Assembly: GCF_029784135.1 (NCBI RefSeq) | Contig: NC_073746.1 | Span: forward strand, 95,095,709-95,159,708 | Reading direction: 5' to 3' | DNA length: 64,000 bases | Origin: Toxorhynchites rutilus septentrionalis | Taxonomy: Eukaryota > Arthropoda > Insecta > Diptera > Culicidae | Shown: in pieces, positions 43,816 through 54,919 of the stretch | How the letters are laid out: each line of letters starts with the position of its first letter | Position numbering within the stretch: position 1 is the stretch's first letter | Notes under the pieces: generated by a model | The model's database searches: none | What the model saw: the letters and a program-made list of their open reading frames with translations, nothing else | What the model was told of the DNA's origin: nothing | Program-made: the position numbers and the translations under genes

Positions 43816-44929
43816 TTATGCTGTCCAGAGAATCGAAGTTCTTACCCTTGGGTGAATTTTGCAGGGACCTGAAGTTGTGATAATGCAGGTGAGGCAAATG
43901 CCACCAATCAACACGAAAACATTTTAATTTCATATTTTTGATTTAGTTGAAGCTTAGCTAACTTTTTCGGCATTAGGTACAACATCATTTTACGGTATTA
44001 GTTGTTTGACTACGATTACGACTAATTCTTGAAAAGAGCTTTGGCAAAAATGGTATCATTCCAGAAAATAAACTATAACGCCAAAACAGGATATTTGATA
44101 GAAATGGTGTCTTAGGCAAAGTTATAGGTTGTAATTTTGCGGTTCTGGAAAAAGTACATTCTGAAAACAAAATTTTTCGACCGAAAAAATTCAAGTTTAA
44201 AAAAAAAAGCTTTGGCAAATTACAGAATGGAAGAAACATCTAATTATTGATTCATCCTCTTGAAGTCAGAAAACACCTTTCTCGAATAAAATAAAATCAT
44301 CCAGAATCTCTCAGGAGGTGATAGCTGATCATATTTGATGAAAAAAATCCTTCTACGCATTATTCGAATTTCAATAATGACAGATTTGTTGAACTTCTTT
44401 ATTGTACCGGGTATCTGTTGGCCCAAAATGACTCTACATCAAAAATACGATACGTACGACGTTTCTGTTGCTTTTGAAAGGTGAGAAAATTTAGTACAGG
44501 ATATAGTTATGAAACATCTAATTAGTGGTTTTTAATTACCTTTTTGGAAGTGATAGTGAAGATAGTAGTTTTTAAAGTGTTATTATTGATTTTAACCCAA
44601 AAAACCATAATAAACTTGATTGTTTCTATAAACAAAATTGAAGCTCTTAAACCGCTTCACAATTTGTTCTTTGACACCCAACTTTTATCTTTCTCAATTT
44701 CGCTACAATATCGTTATAAACAATTCCTGGGAATAATTCAATCAAAATCTTAAAAAAATCACGATTTTCACTCCACTGTACCACTGTACCAATTAAACTT
44801 GACCTTATCGTTGAAATATTACATTTTTTCTCGAAATAAGTCATATTTGATATATATAAAAATAAAACAATATTTTTCAAACTTCATATAATCGAGTCCT
44901 AAATTGTATATAATCGAATCATATATAAA
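43816..44929. other. No gene recognised, AT-rich
   Basis: No supported gene or repeat end. Very AT-rich from about 44450 on. Confidence 0.35.
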
Positions 44930-46215
44930 CGAGTCTGTATATGATTGAGTCCGACCTGTATCTCAAAAATAACATTTTCTAAAAATCTAAATTTTTGACA
45001 TAATAAAGCCCATATTGTCTTCCACAGCAGGTTTTCGCTTTGATCCTGGGCAAATGAATTTTTATGGCATTTCAAAAATTGCACCTTTTTTCCAGAAGTT
45101 TCTAACACAAAAACTATAATGCCTTCAAAATTTTCATCATAGGATGGAATCTAGGAAGTTGTTTCAATTTTCATTTAAGAAAATGCAATTTTTTTAAATT
45201 ACACAAAAAAATATTTTTAAAACTTAAATTCATTTTTTTTTATATGGAAAAAGTTTTTCCAACAACAACTTTTTCATGTTTTCTCTGAAAAAAAATCAAC
45301 TAATTCTAATTTCCTGAAAAAATAATGTTTTACTCGTACAATTTTTGTGTAACTTCTCGCGTTTGACATGTTCTTGACGTGTTTCTAAATAGAAAAAAAG
45401 TTTGCAGAATATGTTAACCGGCGGTTATCTACACACTAAAATGTTACGATTCAAACATTCATAGTAATTTAAAAAAAAAACATGAAAAAGTGGTCGTAAG
45501 GAAAACTTTTTCTCTGTAGCAGCGTCTTTCTTTCGATGCATGGATGACTTGTATGGGCAGTTCAATTTTCAATACAGTTTAATTTTCAATACATTTTTTA
45601 AATGATTTTTTTTATTGTTTGATATTTTTTAACGATGTTTGTTTATTTCCTACTGTTGAATCCTTCCTCTACGGTCAACACCTACTTTCCATTCCTTAAC
45701 CAATGTTTCGTAGGTCTTATAGTTTTTGAATAAACATTTTTCGAATAGAAGTTGAAAAAAGCACAAAAATCCGAAAAATTTCTCACTCGAAAACAATAAG
45801 ACCTATCGACTGTTGGTTAAAAATGAAATGTAGAAAATAATTTATTTTAATCATTGTAATTTTTTTTAAAAATAAAAATACATTTTTCTCAAAAATATGA
45901 GAATAAAAAAAATACTTTTTTGAGAAAAATAAACTACAATTTTTGAAATAATTGTTTTTCAGAAAAAAAATGTTTTTTTCTAGTATATTTTTATAAAAAT
46001 TTAAATAATTTCCCCCCTTTCATGCTTTGAGAAAAAATTTGTAAGTATTATCATTTTTAAGTTAGAAGTTTTGTAAAAAAAACGTCAAAACTATATAATG
46101 CCATAAAAAATATTTTTAAATTGCCTAGGATCAAATGAAAAATCAGCTTTGGAGACAATATGGGCTTTATTGCGTCAAAAAAAAATTGATTTGGAAAAAA
46201 ATGTAGTATTTGTGA
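44930..46215. repeat. AT-rich foldback with imperfect long arms
   Basis: An outer pair: 44930-45120 against the complement of 46040-46215, sharing ATAAAGCCCATATTGTCTCC-like sequence, TTTGATCCTGGGCAAAT and TTTTTATGGCAT. An inner pair: CCTTAACCAATG…GTAGGTCTTATAG (45695-45725) against the complement near 45797-45825. The two sides differ in length, so internal deletions or insertions have occurred. No coding frame of note. Confidence 0.55.
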
Positions 46216-46252
46216 TATTCCATTTAATTTTTTTTTCAGTCAAAAATATTTG

Positions 46253-46963
46253 GGTGCCAATGAAAATGGTCATCTCGAATTTCAACTAGTTACCCCATAA
46301 AAATTGTTCACCACCTCGAAAAAACACCCTATGCAAAATATCACCTCAATCGGACTTAAGGGAGAGTGGCGCAAAGCGGTCAAAGTTTGAGTTTTTGAAA
46401 AAAAATATTTTTTGAGACATTTAGCATCAACAGTTTTTTTTTTTGAAAACCCCGATTTATGGTGATCTTTTGTTTTTAAAAAAACTAACGTCTGCAACAC
46501 TAATAAATGAAGTTTGAATGAGTCAATATTTTACATAGCGTATGTTATCGTGCAAATCAACATTTCTCAACAAATTCCCAATGTAAAATCGAGATAACTA
46601 TTTTTATTGGCACTTAAAACCATTCGATTTGTCTCGTATTCCGAAAAAAAAAGTCCCAGAGTGTCGATTTTTGACAAAACATTTTTTTTTCGAGATGACA
46701 CTAGATCTCGACGTTTCATGCAATTTTAAGATATTTGGCATCAATTTTTTTTTCGAAAACCCCGATTTCCTTTCTCCCGCCTTGGGTGATTTTTTGGTTT
46801 TCAAAAAACTCAAACTTTGAACGCTTTGCGCCACTCTTCCTTGAGTCCGATTGAGCTGAAATTCGGCATAGGGTGTTTTTTCAAGGTGGTGAACATTTTG
46901 TATAGGGTAACTTTTTGAAATTTTAGAGTCGGTTTTCCCATACATTCATTGGCACCCTAATAT
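46253..46963. mobile_element. Foldback element with ~180-200 bp arms
   Basis: The left arm (GGTGCCAATGAAAATGG…, GTTCACCACCTCGAAAAAAC, CACCTCAATCGGACTTAAGG, GAGTGGCGCAAAGCG) is repeated inverted at the right (…CTTTGCGCCACTCTTCC, GAGTCCGATTGAGCTGAAAT, GTGTTTTTTCAAGGTGGTGA, CATTCATTGGCACC). The phrase GAAAACCCCGATTT also occurs twice in direct orientation near 46445 and 46758. No transposase. No clear target duplication. Confidence 0.75.
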
Positions 46964-47144
46964 ATTTATATATATTCTATTTTTTTTTTCAGTGTGTACT
47001 GTTTTTCAGAACCGCTAAATTATAAATTAGAACCTAGCCTAAGACACGCTTCCGAAATGATATCATTTTTGAATAAACCCTTTTCAAAAATTAGTCGTGA
47101 TCGTATTTAAAAAAACTTATATCGTAGAATAGCATCGTACCTAG

Positions 47145-47571
47145 CAGTGTTGCCACACGTACAGATTTATCTGGAAAGATACTGATTTTTTCGTTATTTT
47201 GGTACAGATTCTGTACGGTACAGAGTACAGTTTTTCGTCAAAAGGTACAGATTGATACTGATTTTGAGCTACATTAAGATACATGATTACTTTTACGACG
47301 CAGTATCGCTTGGTGCGGCAGCTCGAAACTTTTAATAAATGATAGTATTCAATCTAGATTTAGAAAAACTATATATAATCATCATCAAACACACTAATGG
47401 CGAATGAAACGTAGATGTGATATTTGTAGTGAATAAATGAGTATTTTTTCTGGTATAAAATGGATTTTTCTCTACATCAAATATTTTCGATGTAACAGAT
47501 TTTTGGAAGAAAAAGTACAGATGAGTAAGATTTTTAACCTTTCTGGGACAGATTAAAATGTGGCTACACTG
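47145..47571. mobile_element. 427-bp hAT-like MITE with 8-bp target duplication
   Basis: Left end CAGTGTTGCCACACGTACAG, right end (complement) CAGTGTAGCCACATTTTAAT, both followed by ATCTG-rich sequence. Flanks are exact GTACCTAG at 47137-47144 and 47572-47579. CAGTG-type ends plus an 8-bp duplication fit the hAT superfamily. The interior repeats the words GTACAGAT and ATACTGATTTT several times and has no transposase. Confidence 0.85.
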
Positions 47572-47579
47572 GTACCTAG

Positions 47580-47926
47580 AGCTGATAAAGTTGGCACAGT
47601 TTGAGCCAAATCGAAAATATGGAATTAGCAAATTCTTCGAAAATTCGTGTTGATTGGTGGAATGCCGTAGGTGCAGTATCCGGTTAGTTCAGCTGCTAGG
47701 ATAGCGTACATAGCACAGGCGGTTTACATACATGACAATTGCTTGCGAACTAGTTTGGATGAATTTACGACTTACACATGCATCTAGTACGACTATTGTC
47801 ATACGTATATACGTTTTACTACAGGCAAATGAAAAAAAAACCAATGGCGAAAATTGTTCGTGAAGTTATAATTATTTTTCTAACCTCACGAACCGTCATT
47901 TGTGTATATGACAACATTTATGTTGT
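47580..47926. other. No gene recognised
   Basis: No supported gene or repeat match. Confidence 0.3.
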
Positions 47927-48081
47927 ACCCCCGTGGCCGAGTGGTTAGCGTCTCACGTAACATGCCGGGGGTTCGGGTTCGATTCCCGTTCTGGTCGGGG
48001 AAATTTTTCGTCGAACCAATTTCCTCCGATTTGCACTGTGGTCACGCGTATTCTAGAGCTAGCAACTCAGAATGCATTCAA
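47927..48081 (+). mobile_element. tRNA-derived SINE (family F2), copy 1, 3'-truncated
   Basis: CCCCCGTGGCCGAGTGGTTA is an A-box region very like tRNA-Ser/Leu heads, and GGTTCGATTCC is a perfect B box. The sequence after it (AATTTTTCGTCGAACCAATT, CACGCGTATTCTAGAGCT, ACTCAGAATGCATTCAA) matches the minus-strand copy at 51151-51420 until 48081 and then diverges. It is not a tRNA gene: the acceptor stem and anticodon arm do not fold normally and the SINE body follows directly. Confidence 0.8.
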
Positions 48082-48103
48082 ATGTGCAAATGTCTTGAAG
48101 TTT

Positions 48104-48310
48104 ATATAGAAATGGTCAAGTAAGAACTACGTGTTTTAAGTAATCAATTAACATGAAGTAAAAATTTTCATTCAAAATTTACCAATTTGAAGCTGATCGG
48201 CTGAAGCGAGCCTGCTGATCTGGTAAAAAATAATTTGCCTCCCTAAATCACCATATCACCACAAGACGTCGACACTGTACATGCGACATCGCGACATATT
48301 TATATGTCAA
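48104..48310 (+). repeat. Dispersed repeat family P, copy 3
   Basis: TATAGAAATGGTCAAGTAAG, TTTTAAGTAATCAATTAACA, AAAATTTTCATTCAAAATTT, and CACCACAAGACGTCGACACT near 48257-48276 follow the order of the other P copies. The GGNCC palindrome block is decayed. It abuts the truncated F2 SINE. Confidence 0.6.
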
Positions 48311-51138
48311 ATTTTAATATGAAGTAATATGGCCTCAATTACGATATAATATGATTTACTGTTGAACGATTTTCCGCACATTGATTCAATTTACATGTTC
48401 ATGCGAATCCCAAACAGCATCAGCCTGATAAGCATGTATGACGATAACGTATATCATAAAACCGATAAACCGAATCCGGTGCAACAAGTTAAGACTTAAT
48501 CTGTAGTGATAAATAAAATCGAGGTTTTCGCATTTTATACGATTTTAGATGTACACAATGTATCCTTTGATCGACATTATATACAATTATGATTCGATCC
48601 CGCTTCTAATGCGACTTAGAATATGCCAAGTTATGCGATTTAATGTTTGCTGGGTAGTCCGACACCGAATTTTACGGATCTAGTCTGGTTTGTTAACAGG
48701 CTTCAAATGTTATATGAAGTTGTTTCTGCAGCCATGGAAGACAATCTGAAAGATGGGCATAAACAGCGACCGTTTGTTTCAACAGTCTACCCACCGTAAA
48801 TCACTATCCAGAATCACGTCCCTCAAAGCGCTACCGAATACCGCAACGCATTCGAATAAAACAAACAAGGCTAACATTAACCATTTTTACTGTTCCATTT
48901 ACGCACAAACTGTTAGATTTTTGTTCACGTTCACAATGCAACCTCTCCGTCGCCGATGTGGCTTTCAACACAGAACGCAGAAAAAAACCTCGGCCATATC
49001 CTACTCTCGTAAACGACACAATTTATGGCAAATAAATCATTTCGCGTTTTTTCACGTCTCTCGGAATTCTGCCACCAGCAGTTGATTCTTATGTTTCGGG
49101 TGGAAATTGCACTGCGCGCAATGAAACGCCTTACGCAGCCTGCGCAAACGGCTGCTGTCACGTCGCTCGGCAGCGCTTTGCGCAATGATGCTCCAAACGC
49201 GCAATAATCCATGTTTGTAAATAAAATACTTCCATATCCATTTTTCGCCCCGTTTATGGGGGGGAGACCTTCCAAACAGACGCAGACGGGATTCGGTGAG
49301 TGATTTACGAATAACTTAATTTAGATATCATATTTTACGACGGTGAACGGGTACTGGTTTCAGATCTTTGTTAAGGTTTTGTTAACTCATGGTAATGGTA
49401 ATCGGGGACGGTTCGTCAAAACAGGCACTCCGACGAAGTCGCAGCGTCACGCGTATCACCTCTGTCTGCAACCTTTTGCCAAAAAAAAAACGCAAGCCCA
49501 CGTATGGAAATGATATATTCTAAATTAAAATTCACCGCAAAATTAGGCTTCGCTGGGCTTAACGACGAGAAAAACAGAGCTTAAACTTGCCTTAAATTAT
49601 TCGAATCGTTTTCAAAGTGAGTTTCGAAGACAGAGGCAAAAAGAGGCAAACTTCTTGCGAATGCGGCCCTCGAGTGTCATTCTTTCTCCGACACGTTGCA
49701 TGTGCAGGCGGCGTTTCCAACGTGGCTACTCCCCGAGGATCTTCCTATGTGCTTTTTCCGGCAAGGTTTCCGACTTTGTGGTACCCCGAGAAAGGCATCA
49801 AATTACGATAGCAATGATTAATATGCAGGCGCTTGCACCATTACTGCTGTGCGTTGTTTCGAATCCCACAACGGAACCGCGCACACATTCAGTCTGCATA
49901 ACTTTATCAATCATAACTTGCATACTTTGAGTAATACCCCGCCCGCCTCTGGCGCGCTTCCTCCTCCACCAAGCGAGGAGGGATGCAAGCGGTTATGCTA
50001 ATTAGCCGCATCGAACGTGGCGCTTTCCGTGGAATTATGGGGTGTCGAGTAGTTTTTTTTTTCGCGGGTGCGCTTTTGTCCACACAATGCGCTGCGATGC
50101 GCCGATGATGTAAACCGGCGAAATGACGGAGAACTCGGGCGAAGTGTGTCTGTTTGGGTGTGGGTGTGCGCATGATGTTTATTTGCATTTGTCAAAATGT
50201 TTATTCTGTTTATATAAATGTTAGGGTTTCTTTTTATCCGCCTCATTTCCGCTTTCGGTGGAAATTCAGGCTGAATAGTTTTTTTTAGACAAAAAGCTCT
50301 AAAGCGAGATTTGTTGTATATTTAATTATCTGTAATTATGAAAATTGAAAAACCCTTCCGCATATACGGCTAGGTTATCATATAAATGGAAATTTCGATC
50401 ATGATAGAATCATGATTTTTAAAACTGAGTATTATTAGTAGTTGTTTATTTTATTCAAAATCAACTAAATCATCTGCCATGAATCATCCACAGCGGATGA
50501 AGCGATTATCAGAAAACGGACCGACTCAGAAGTGTACCCAAAAATTAACACAACTTTTTTCAAATAAAAAATCCGATTCTTCCTATTGATTATGAATATT
50601 CTTGTATTTAAATAATTTGCTTCATCTATACGTCACAAAGAAGGCGAATAATAACAATGCGAATAATTTCAAATTCCCTCTAATGGTCTAATAGTTGTCA
50701 ATGTTTCAAAACGATAACCGAAATTCACGGAGCCTACCTATGAGTGAGACAGAAAAACTCAATTGATCATTGCCATCATAAGGAGGTATTCACGAAAGTG
50801 GCACAATAGTTGAAGCCAGGGATCGAAATCTTCAAAGATGAAAAATGAGAATCGACTCTCCTCTCAGCAGCTTCGCTTCGACTAGGACTATTCTAAATGA
50901 CGTGACTAATGAATAGAAATCTGCCTCTTCATTCAACCTGACCTCAATCCATACTTCTACTCCCCCTGACACGAATCTCTCCACCCGCGTACGCAATCTT
51001 ATCTTAACGTCCATATGAAGTGAAACGGAAATTTGATTTCTGATGCAAAAAAGTAGTTGCACCATTAATGGACGGTTTATTGTTTAACCACCGTGAACTG
51101 AAACCAACGAACTTAGACAGTTGTCAGGTACGCTGTAA
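48311..51138. other. Single-copy-looking block, G+C-richer at 48.7-50.2 kb, no gene recognised
   Basis: No match elsewhere in the window. Open frames of 60-114 codons on both strands overlap and lack known domains. TTTATGGC occurs at 49022. GTGTGGGTGTGCG-type simple sequence lies near 50150. Nothing else can be supported. Confidence 0.35.
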
Positions 51139-51150
51139 AGGTTCTCGCGT

Positions 51151-51420
51151 TTTCTTCTTCTTCAATGGCACTAACGTTCCTAGAGGAACTTCGCCGTCTC
51201 AACGTAGTATTACTTGCGTCATTTTTATTAGTACTTAGTTGAGATTTCTATGCCAAATAACACACCTTGAATGCATTCTGAGTGGCAAGCTCTAGAATAC
51301 GCGTGATCACAGTGCAAGTCGGAGGAAATTTCTTTGACGAAAAATTCCCCCGACCGGATGGGAATCGAACCCGAACACCCGGCATGTTAGTTATGACGCT
51401 AACCACTCGGCCACGGGAGG
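51151..51420 (-). mobile_element. tRNA-derived SINE (family F2), full-length copy, 12-bp target duplication
   Basis: On the minus strand it starts CCTCCCGTGGCCGAGTGGTT, has the B box GGTTCGATTCC, the body AATTCGT…CACGCGTATTCTAGAGCTTG, and ends GTTCCTCTAGGAACGTTAGT, GCCATTGAAGAAGAAGAAAA. Exact flanks AGGTTCTCGCGT (51139-51150 and 51421-51432). About 270 bp. The GAA-repeat tail is like the 3' end of some mosquito LINEs, which would be its mobilising partner; that is inference. Confidence 0.85.
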
Positions 51421-51432
51421 AGGTTCTCGCGT

Positions 51433-52977
51433 CAGTATTAGTAAATAGCGAGCAAAATAACGTACAGTTTGGAAGGAATTCGAAACAAAATTATAGTTCA
51501 CTTTGTCTCCGAGTTCAATTTTGCGAAATAAAAAAACATACAGAAAACGGGTTTATATCAACGAAATTCACAGTAATTTTTAATTGAGTAATTTTCGTGT
51601 ACAAAAAAAAATCGAGTTCTCCTGTAGTATTTGATATATGTTGAATTCAAACATCGATACATGCATTCGTGATTCATGAGAGAGAGAAACGAATTAATTT
51701 TTGGGGGAGTCACTTCTATATGCATTGAAGTAGTCTGTAGTACGCTGGTGAGCCCTGTTTCCTGATTTACTGTTGTTACAATAGATTCCAGTTTCTTTTT
51801 TTTATTCTTTTTTTAATCAAATGGTTGACTTTCATTTTTTTATAACCTTTATGGTACAATATTCATTTATAATTTGCTCAAAAAGTTTCAATATGAAAAC
51901 TGTGAGAAGCTTTGAACACACAGGCATACATTTTTCCCATTTTTCCTGAAAATACAGGTTCCCCTATTCCACGATCGTTATTGGGCATTCATAACATAAC
52001 CATAGCCGAAACTTTGACATATGACTAAGTTCAACATTTGATGATGTTTTAGAGATTCGCAGTAATGTGGTAATTTTAGCTCGAAACTACATTTATTTTT
52101 TTATGAATGCGCATTGTTATAGGACTGGCTACAAATATTTTAGAATAATTTTAATATAGACCTTAAAGTGACGAAAAAATTTCATTTATCGATGTTTTTT
52201 TTTAATTTTGCTCACAAAATTAGAAAACAAATTTACGAGGGTCTCCTTCCGACTAAGGCGCTTAGAATCATTCCTGAGGGTGCGTCAATATGTGAAAACC
52301 ACTCTGCAGCCATCTTGAAAGTATAATATAACACATTACGCTTGTGCACGGTTCGTGAACTCTATCCAATAAATCATTTTACGTTGCGAACGTTTGATTT
52401 TTTCTACACGCGAAATGTTTTTCTTCGAATATAGTACTAGTATCAGCTGAATACCACTTGTTATTGAGAGAATGCAGTTTTCACGCTCCAGGTAAAGATT
52501 TCCTCTTCCGTTTTCTTCCGTACTGTTTTCATAATTTACCGCTCCCCTAATCCACTTAGTGACCAGACGAGCTTATCTAGTACCCTCGACATGCCTTGCT
52601 TCCGACAACGCCATGTTTCCAACTAAATGTCACTTGACAGAATCCAACGTGACATATCGTACAGCTAGGTTATATTTTTTATGGTATACGAAGATTTGTC
52701 ATACAGTCAAAATAGCGTACAAAATCGAACAAAATCGAACGAACAAAATGTTCAGAAAATATGAGAAATTTAGAATTTCGTTGTTTAAGACTCGTTCTCC
52801 CATCTGTTTTTTCTCACAAAATTGATTACAAAAAGTGTGTGAACTCGGCTCATTGAAAAATTTGGAACAATTAGCCGCACTCAATCTACATAAAGTTGTA
52901 TGAACAATTCAAGCTTATCAATCGATGCTGCTGATTTTCATAATGATATGGAAGTGCGAATTAAGCGTATACGTGAT
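51433..52977. other. No gene recognised, AT-rich
   Basis: No supported gene. Short open frames (for example plus 52559-52825) lack known domains. ATCGAACAAAATCGAACGAA near 52721 is a small direct repeat. Confidence 0.35.
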
Positions 52978-52979
52978 TA

Positions 52980-53028
52980 AAGGGTGTGTCACATCAAATT
53001 GCATCACGGAAAAAACGCTGTAGAAATT
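52980..53028 (+). repeat. Left terminal inverted repeat of the DD37E transposon
   Basis: 49 bp, identical in complement to 54229-54277. Includes GTGTGTCACATCAAATTGCA and ACGGAAAAAACGCTGTAG. This is the presumed transposase binding and cleavage end. Confidence 0.95.
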
Positions 53029-53103
53029 CGCCCAGTAGACCGAGCCTTTTGAAAATTTTAGACAGTAAAATAAAAACTATTAAACAACTTTTGGCATTTT
53101 CTT

Positions 53104-53109
53104 TTTATT
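53104..53109 (-). promoter_or_regulatory. Polyadenylation signal overlapping the transposase stop
   Basis: Minus-strand AATAAA begins with the last base of the TGA stop (TGAATAAA). It would give a very short 3' untranslated region ending inside the element. Its use is inferred. Confidence 0.6.
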
Positions 53110-54125
53110 CATACTTCGAGCCCAAGCCCGTATGCTCGCACCTTCCTCTTTACCCCGTCCATAAGGTTCTGTACAACGTCAGGTTGTAGTTTTTTTTGAA
53201 CAGAAATCCATTTTCTCTTGAAGTCCGCCTCCGATTTGACAACTTTTGGGTTCTTCCGGAGGGCCTGCTTCATAATCGCCCAATATTTCTCTATTGGGCG
53301 AAGCTCCGGCGCGTTGGGCGGGTTCATTTCCTTTGGCACGAAGGTGACCCCGTTGGATTCGTACCACTCCAACACGTCCTTTGAATAGTGGCACGGAGCG
53401 AGATCCGGCCAGAAGATGCTCGGGCCCTCGTGCTGCTTCAATAGTGGTAGTAAGCGCTTCTGTAGGCACTCCTTAAGGTAAACCTGCCCGTTTACCGTGC
53501 CGGTCATCACGAAGGGGGCGCTCCGCTTTCCGCAAGAGCAGATCGCTTGCCACACCATGTACTTTTTGGCAAACTTGGATAGTTTCTGCTTGCGAATCTC
53601 TTCCGGAACGCTGAATTTGTCCTCTGCGGAGAAGAACAACAGGCCCGGCAGCTGACGAAAGTCCGCTTTGACGTAGGTTTCGTCGTCCATTACCAGGCAA
53701 TGCGGCTTCGTCAGCATTTCGGTGTACAGCTTCCGGGCTCGCGTCTTCCCCACCATGTTTTGCCTTTCGTCGCGGTTAGGAGCCTTCTGAACCTTGTATG
53801 TACGCAGGCCCTCCCGCTGCTTGGTCCGCTGGACGAATGAACTTGACAAATTCAGCTTATTGGCGACATCCCGGATCGAACTTCTCGGATCACGTCTAAA
53901 CTGCTTAACTACGCGCTTGTGATCTTTTTCACTGACGGAGCATCCATTATTGCCGTTTTTCACCTTCCGGTCGATGGTTAGGTTCTCGAAGTATCGTTTT
54001 AGTACTCTGCTGACCGTGGATTGGACAATTCCCAGCATATTACCGATGTCCCGATGTGACAACTCCGGATTCTCGAAATGAGTGCACAGGATTAATTCAC
54101 GACGCTCTTTTTCGTTCGACCACAT
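53109..54125 (-). CDS. DD37E (ITmD37E-type) transposase, 338 residues, intact
   Basis: Cut-and-paste transposase that would bind the element's terminal repeats and join it to TA targets in the nucleus. The N-terminal third has two helix-turn-helix segments: HRDIGNMLGIVQSTVSRVLK (about residues 24-43) and SIRDVANKLNLSSSFVQRT (about 83-101). The catalytic domain shows MDDET (Asp147/148), then WPDLAPCHYS (Asp241) and ELRPIEKYW (Glu279). Exactly 37 residues separate Asp241 and Glu279, the spacing that defines the DD37E family of mosquitoes; 338 residues is normal for the superfamily. The start at 54125 is the first ATG in frame, inside the right terminal repeat by ~100 bp. The stop TGA overlaps AATAAA (53104-53109), a likely polyadenylation signal. 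The frame is G+C-rich relative to its surroundings. No frameshift or stop. Confidence 0.93.
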   Translation of the reverse strand: MWSNEKERRELILCTHFENPELSHRDIGNMLGIVQSTVSRVLKRYFENLTIDRKVKNGNNGCSVSEKDHKRVVKQFRRDPRSSIRDVANKLNLSSSFVQRTKQREGLRTYKVQKAPNRDERQNMVGKTRARKLYTEMLTKPHCLVMDDETYVKADFRQLPGLLFFSAEDKFSVPEEIRKQKLSKFAKKYMVWQAICSCGKRSAPFVMTGTVNGQVYLKECLQKRLLPLLKQHEGPSIFWPDLAPCHYSKDVLEWYESNGVTFVPKEMNPPNAPELRPIEKYWAIMKQALRKNPKVVKSEADFKRKWISVQKKLQPDVVQNLMDGVKRKVRAYGLGLEV

Positions 54126-54228
54126 TTTTCCAAATTTACGAAAAATTGACAGTGAAGCATGGCCAACGTGATCTATACACTCTTATCTGATTATAAGCGA
54201 AAGCTGAAGTTATAATTCCTAAAAATTA

Positions 54229-54277
54229 AATTTCTACAGCGTTTTTTCCGTGATGCAATTTGATGTGACACACCCTT
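54229..54277 (-). repeat. Right terminal inverted repeat of the DD37E transposon
   Basis: 49 bp, perfect inverted copy of 52980-53028, followed by TA at 54278-54279. The transposase start lies 104 bp inside this end, leaving room for a short promoter. Confidence 0.95.
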
Positions 54278-54489
54278 TAGTTACGGATCAGCAACATTTC
54301 ATTGATAAAGCTAGCGAAAAGTTATCCTCGAATTTCAACAAAAAAAATGTCGGATTTTCTGTTAAGTGTTAAACAGCGAATAAATGAGGAGTTATGAAGT
54401 GAGCGAATTTGATTGAAAGCACCATGATGCGGTGGAACCTCATAATAACGTACAGGCAATCTATAGTTTTCGTCGCCATTTTTTCCATC

Positions 54490-54919
54490 TGTTTATTTTA
54501 TTAGGCTCAATTCAGTTGTAACAGAGCCGAATTTATTCGTGTGCATTTTTGTCTCACGATAATTTTGTTGTATATTACACAGTAGTTATTCAGGCGTAAG
54601 AGCATTCCTATCTTGTCGATACACATGTCACCTTCTCGGCGTAAGAATATTCCTGTTGTTCGAATGTTCACCAGTTGGACTATACACAACGGGACTGTTG
54701 TTATGAGGTTTCCATTGTTGTGTTATTAATAGTACCAATTACCGATGCATCAGATCGTATGTGAAGTGAGAGGCTGGGATCACCATCACATGATGATTGT
54801 TGCGTGGATGTAGTAGCTAGAATAACACACAAAGATGGTCAATTAAGGGCCCGTAGTTATGAACTCATGATCGTTCGCTTAGTAGCGGACACGTAACCAA
54901 TTGGGCTACGAAGATCCCC
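54490..54919 (-). mobile_element. tRNA-derived SINE (family F1), copy 3
   Basis: Minus-strand F1 copy: the head at the right end reads GGGGATCTTCGTAGCCCAAT with B-box-like GATCATGAGTTCATAAC; the tail at the left ends GAGCCTAATAAAATAAAC. About 430 bp, shorter than copies 1 and 2 through internal deletion. No target duplication could be recognised, so it is older or its flanks have changed. It abuts the Tc1 remnant. Confidence 0.8.

Larger units (their letters stand above)
52980..54277 (-). mobile_element. Complete DD37E (ITmD37E-like) DNA transposon with 49-bp perfect terminal repeats
   Basis: A 1298-bp element flanked by TA on each side (52978-52979 and 54278-54279). The first 49 bases (52980-53028, starting AAGGGTGTGTCACATCAAAT) are identical to the complement of the last 49 (54229-54277). 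It holds one uninterrupted transposase frame. Members of the IS630-Tc1-mariner superfamily insert at TA by cut-and-paste. Identical ends, an exact TA duplication and an intact frame point to a recent insertion that may still be able to move. No other copy is present in the window. Confidence 0.93.

Noticed and set aside
47927..48000. A tRNA gene (GTGGCCGAGTGGTTA…GGTTCGATTCC)
   Set aside because: The head does not make a normal cloverleaf with a 7-bp acceptor stem and anticodon arm, is followed by a SINE body, and a second copy with the same body and target duplications exists at 51151-51420.
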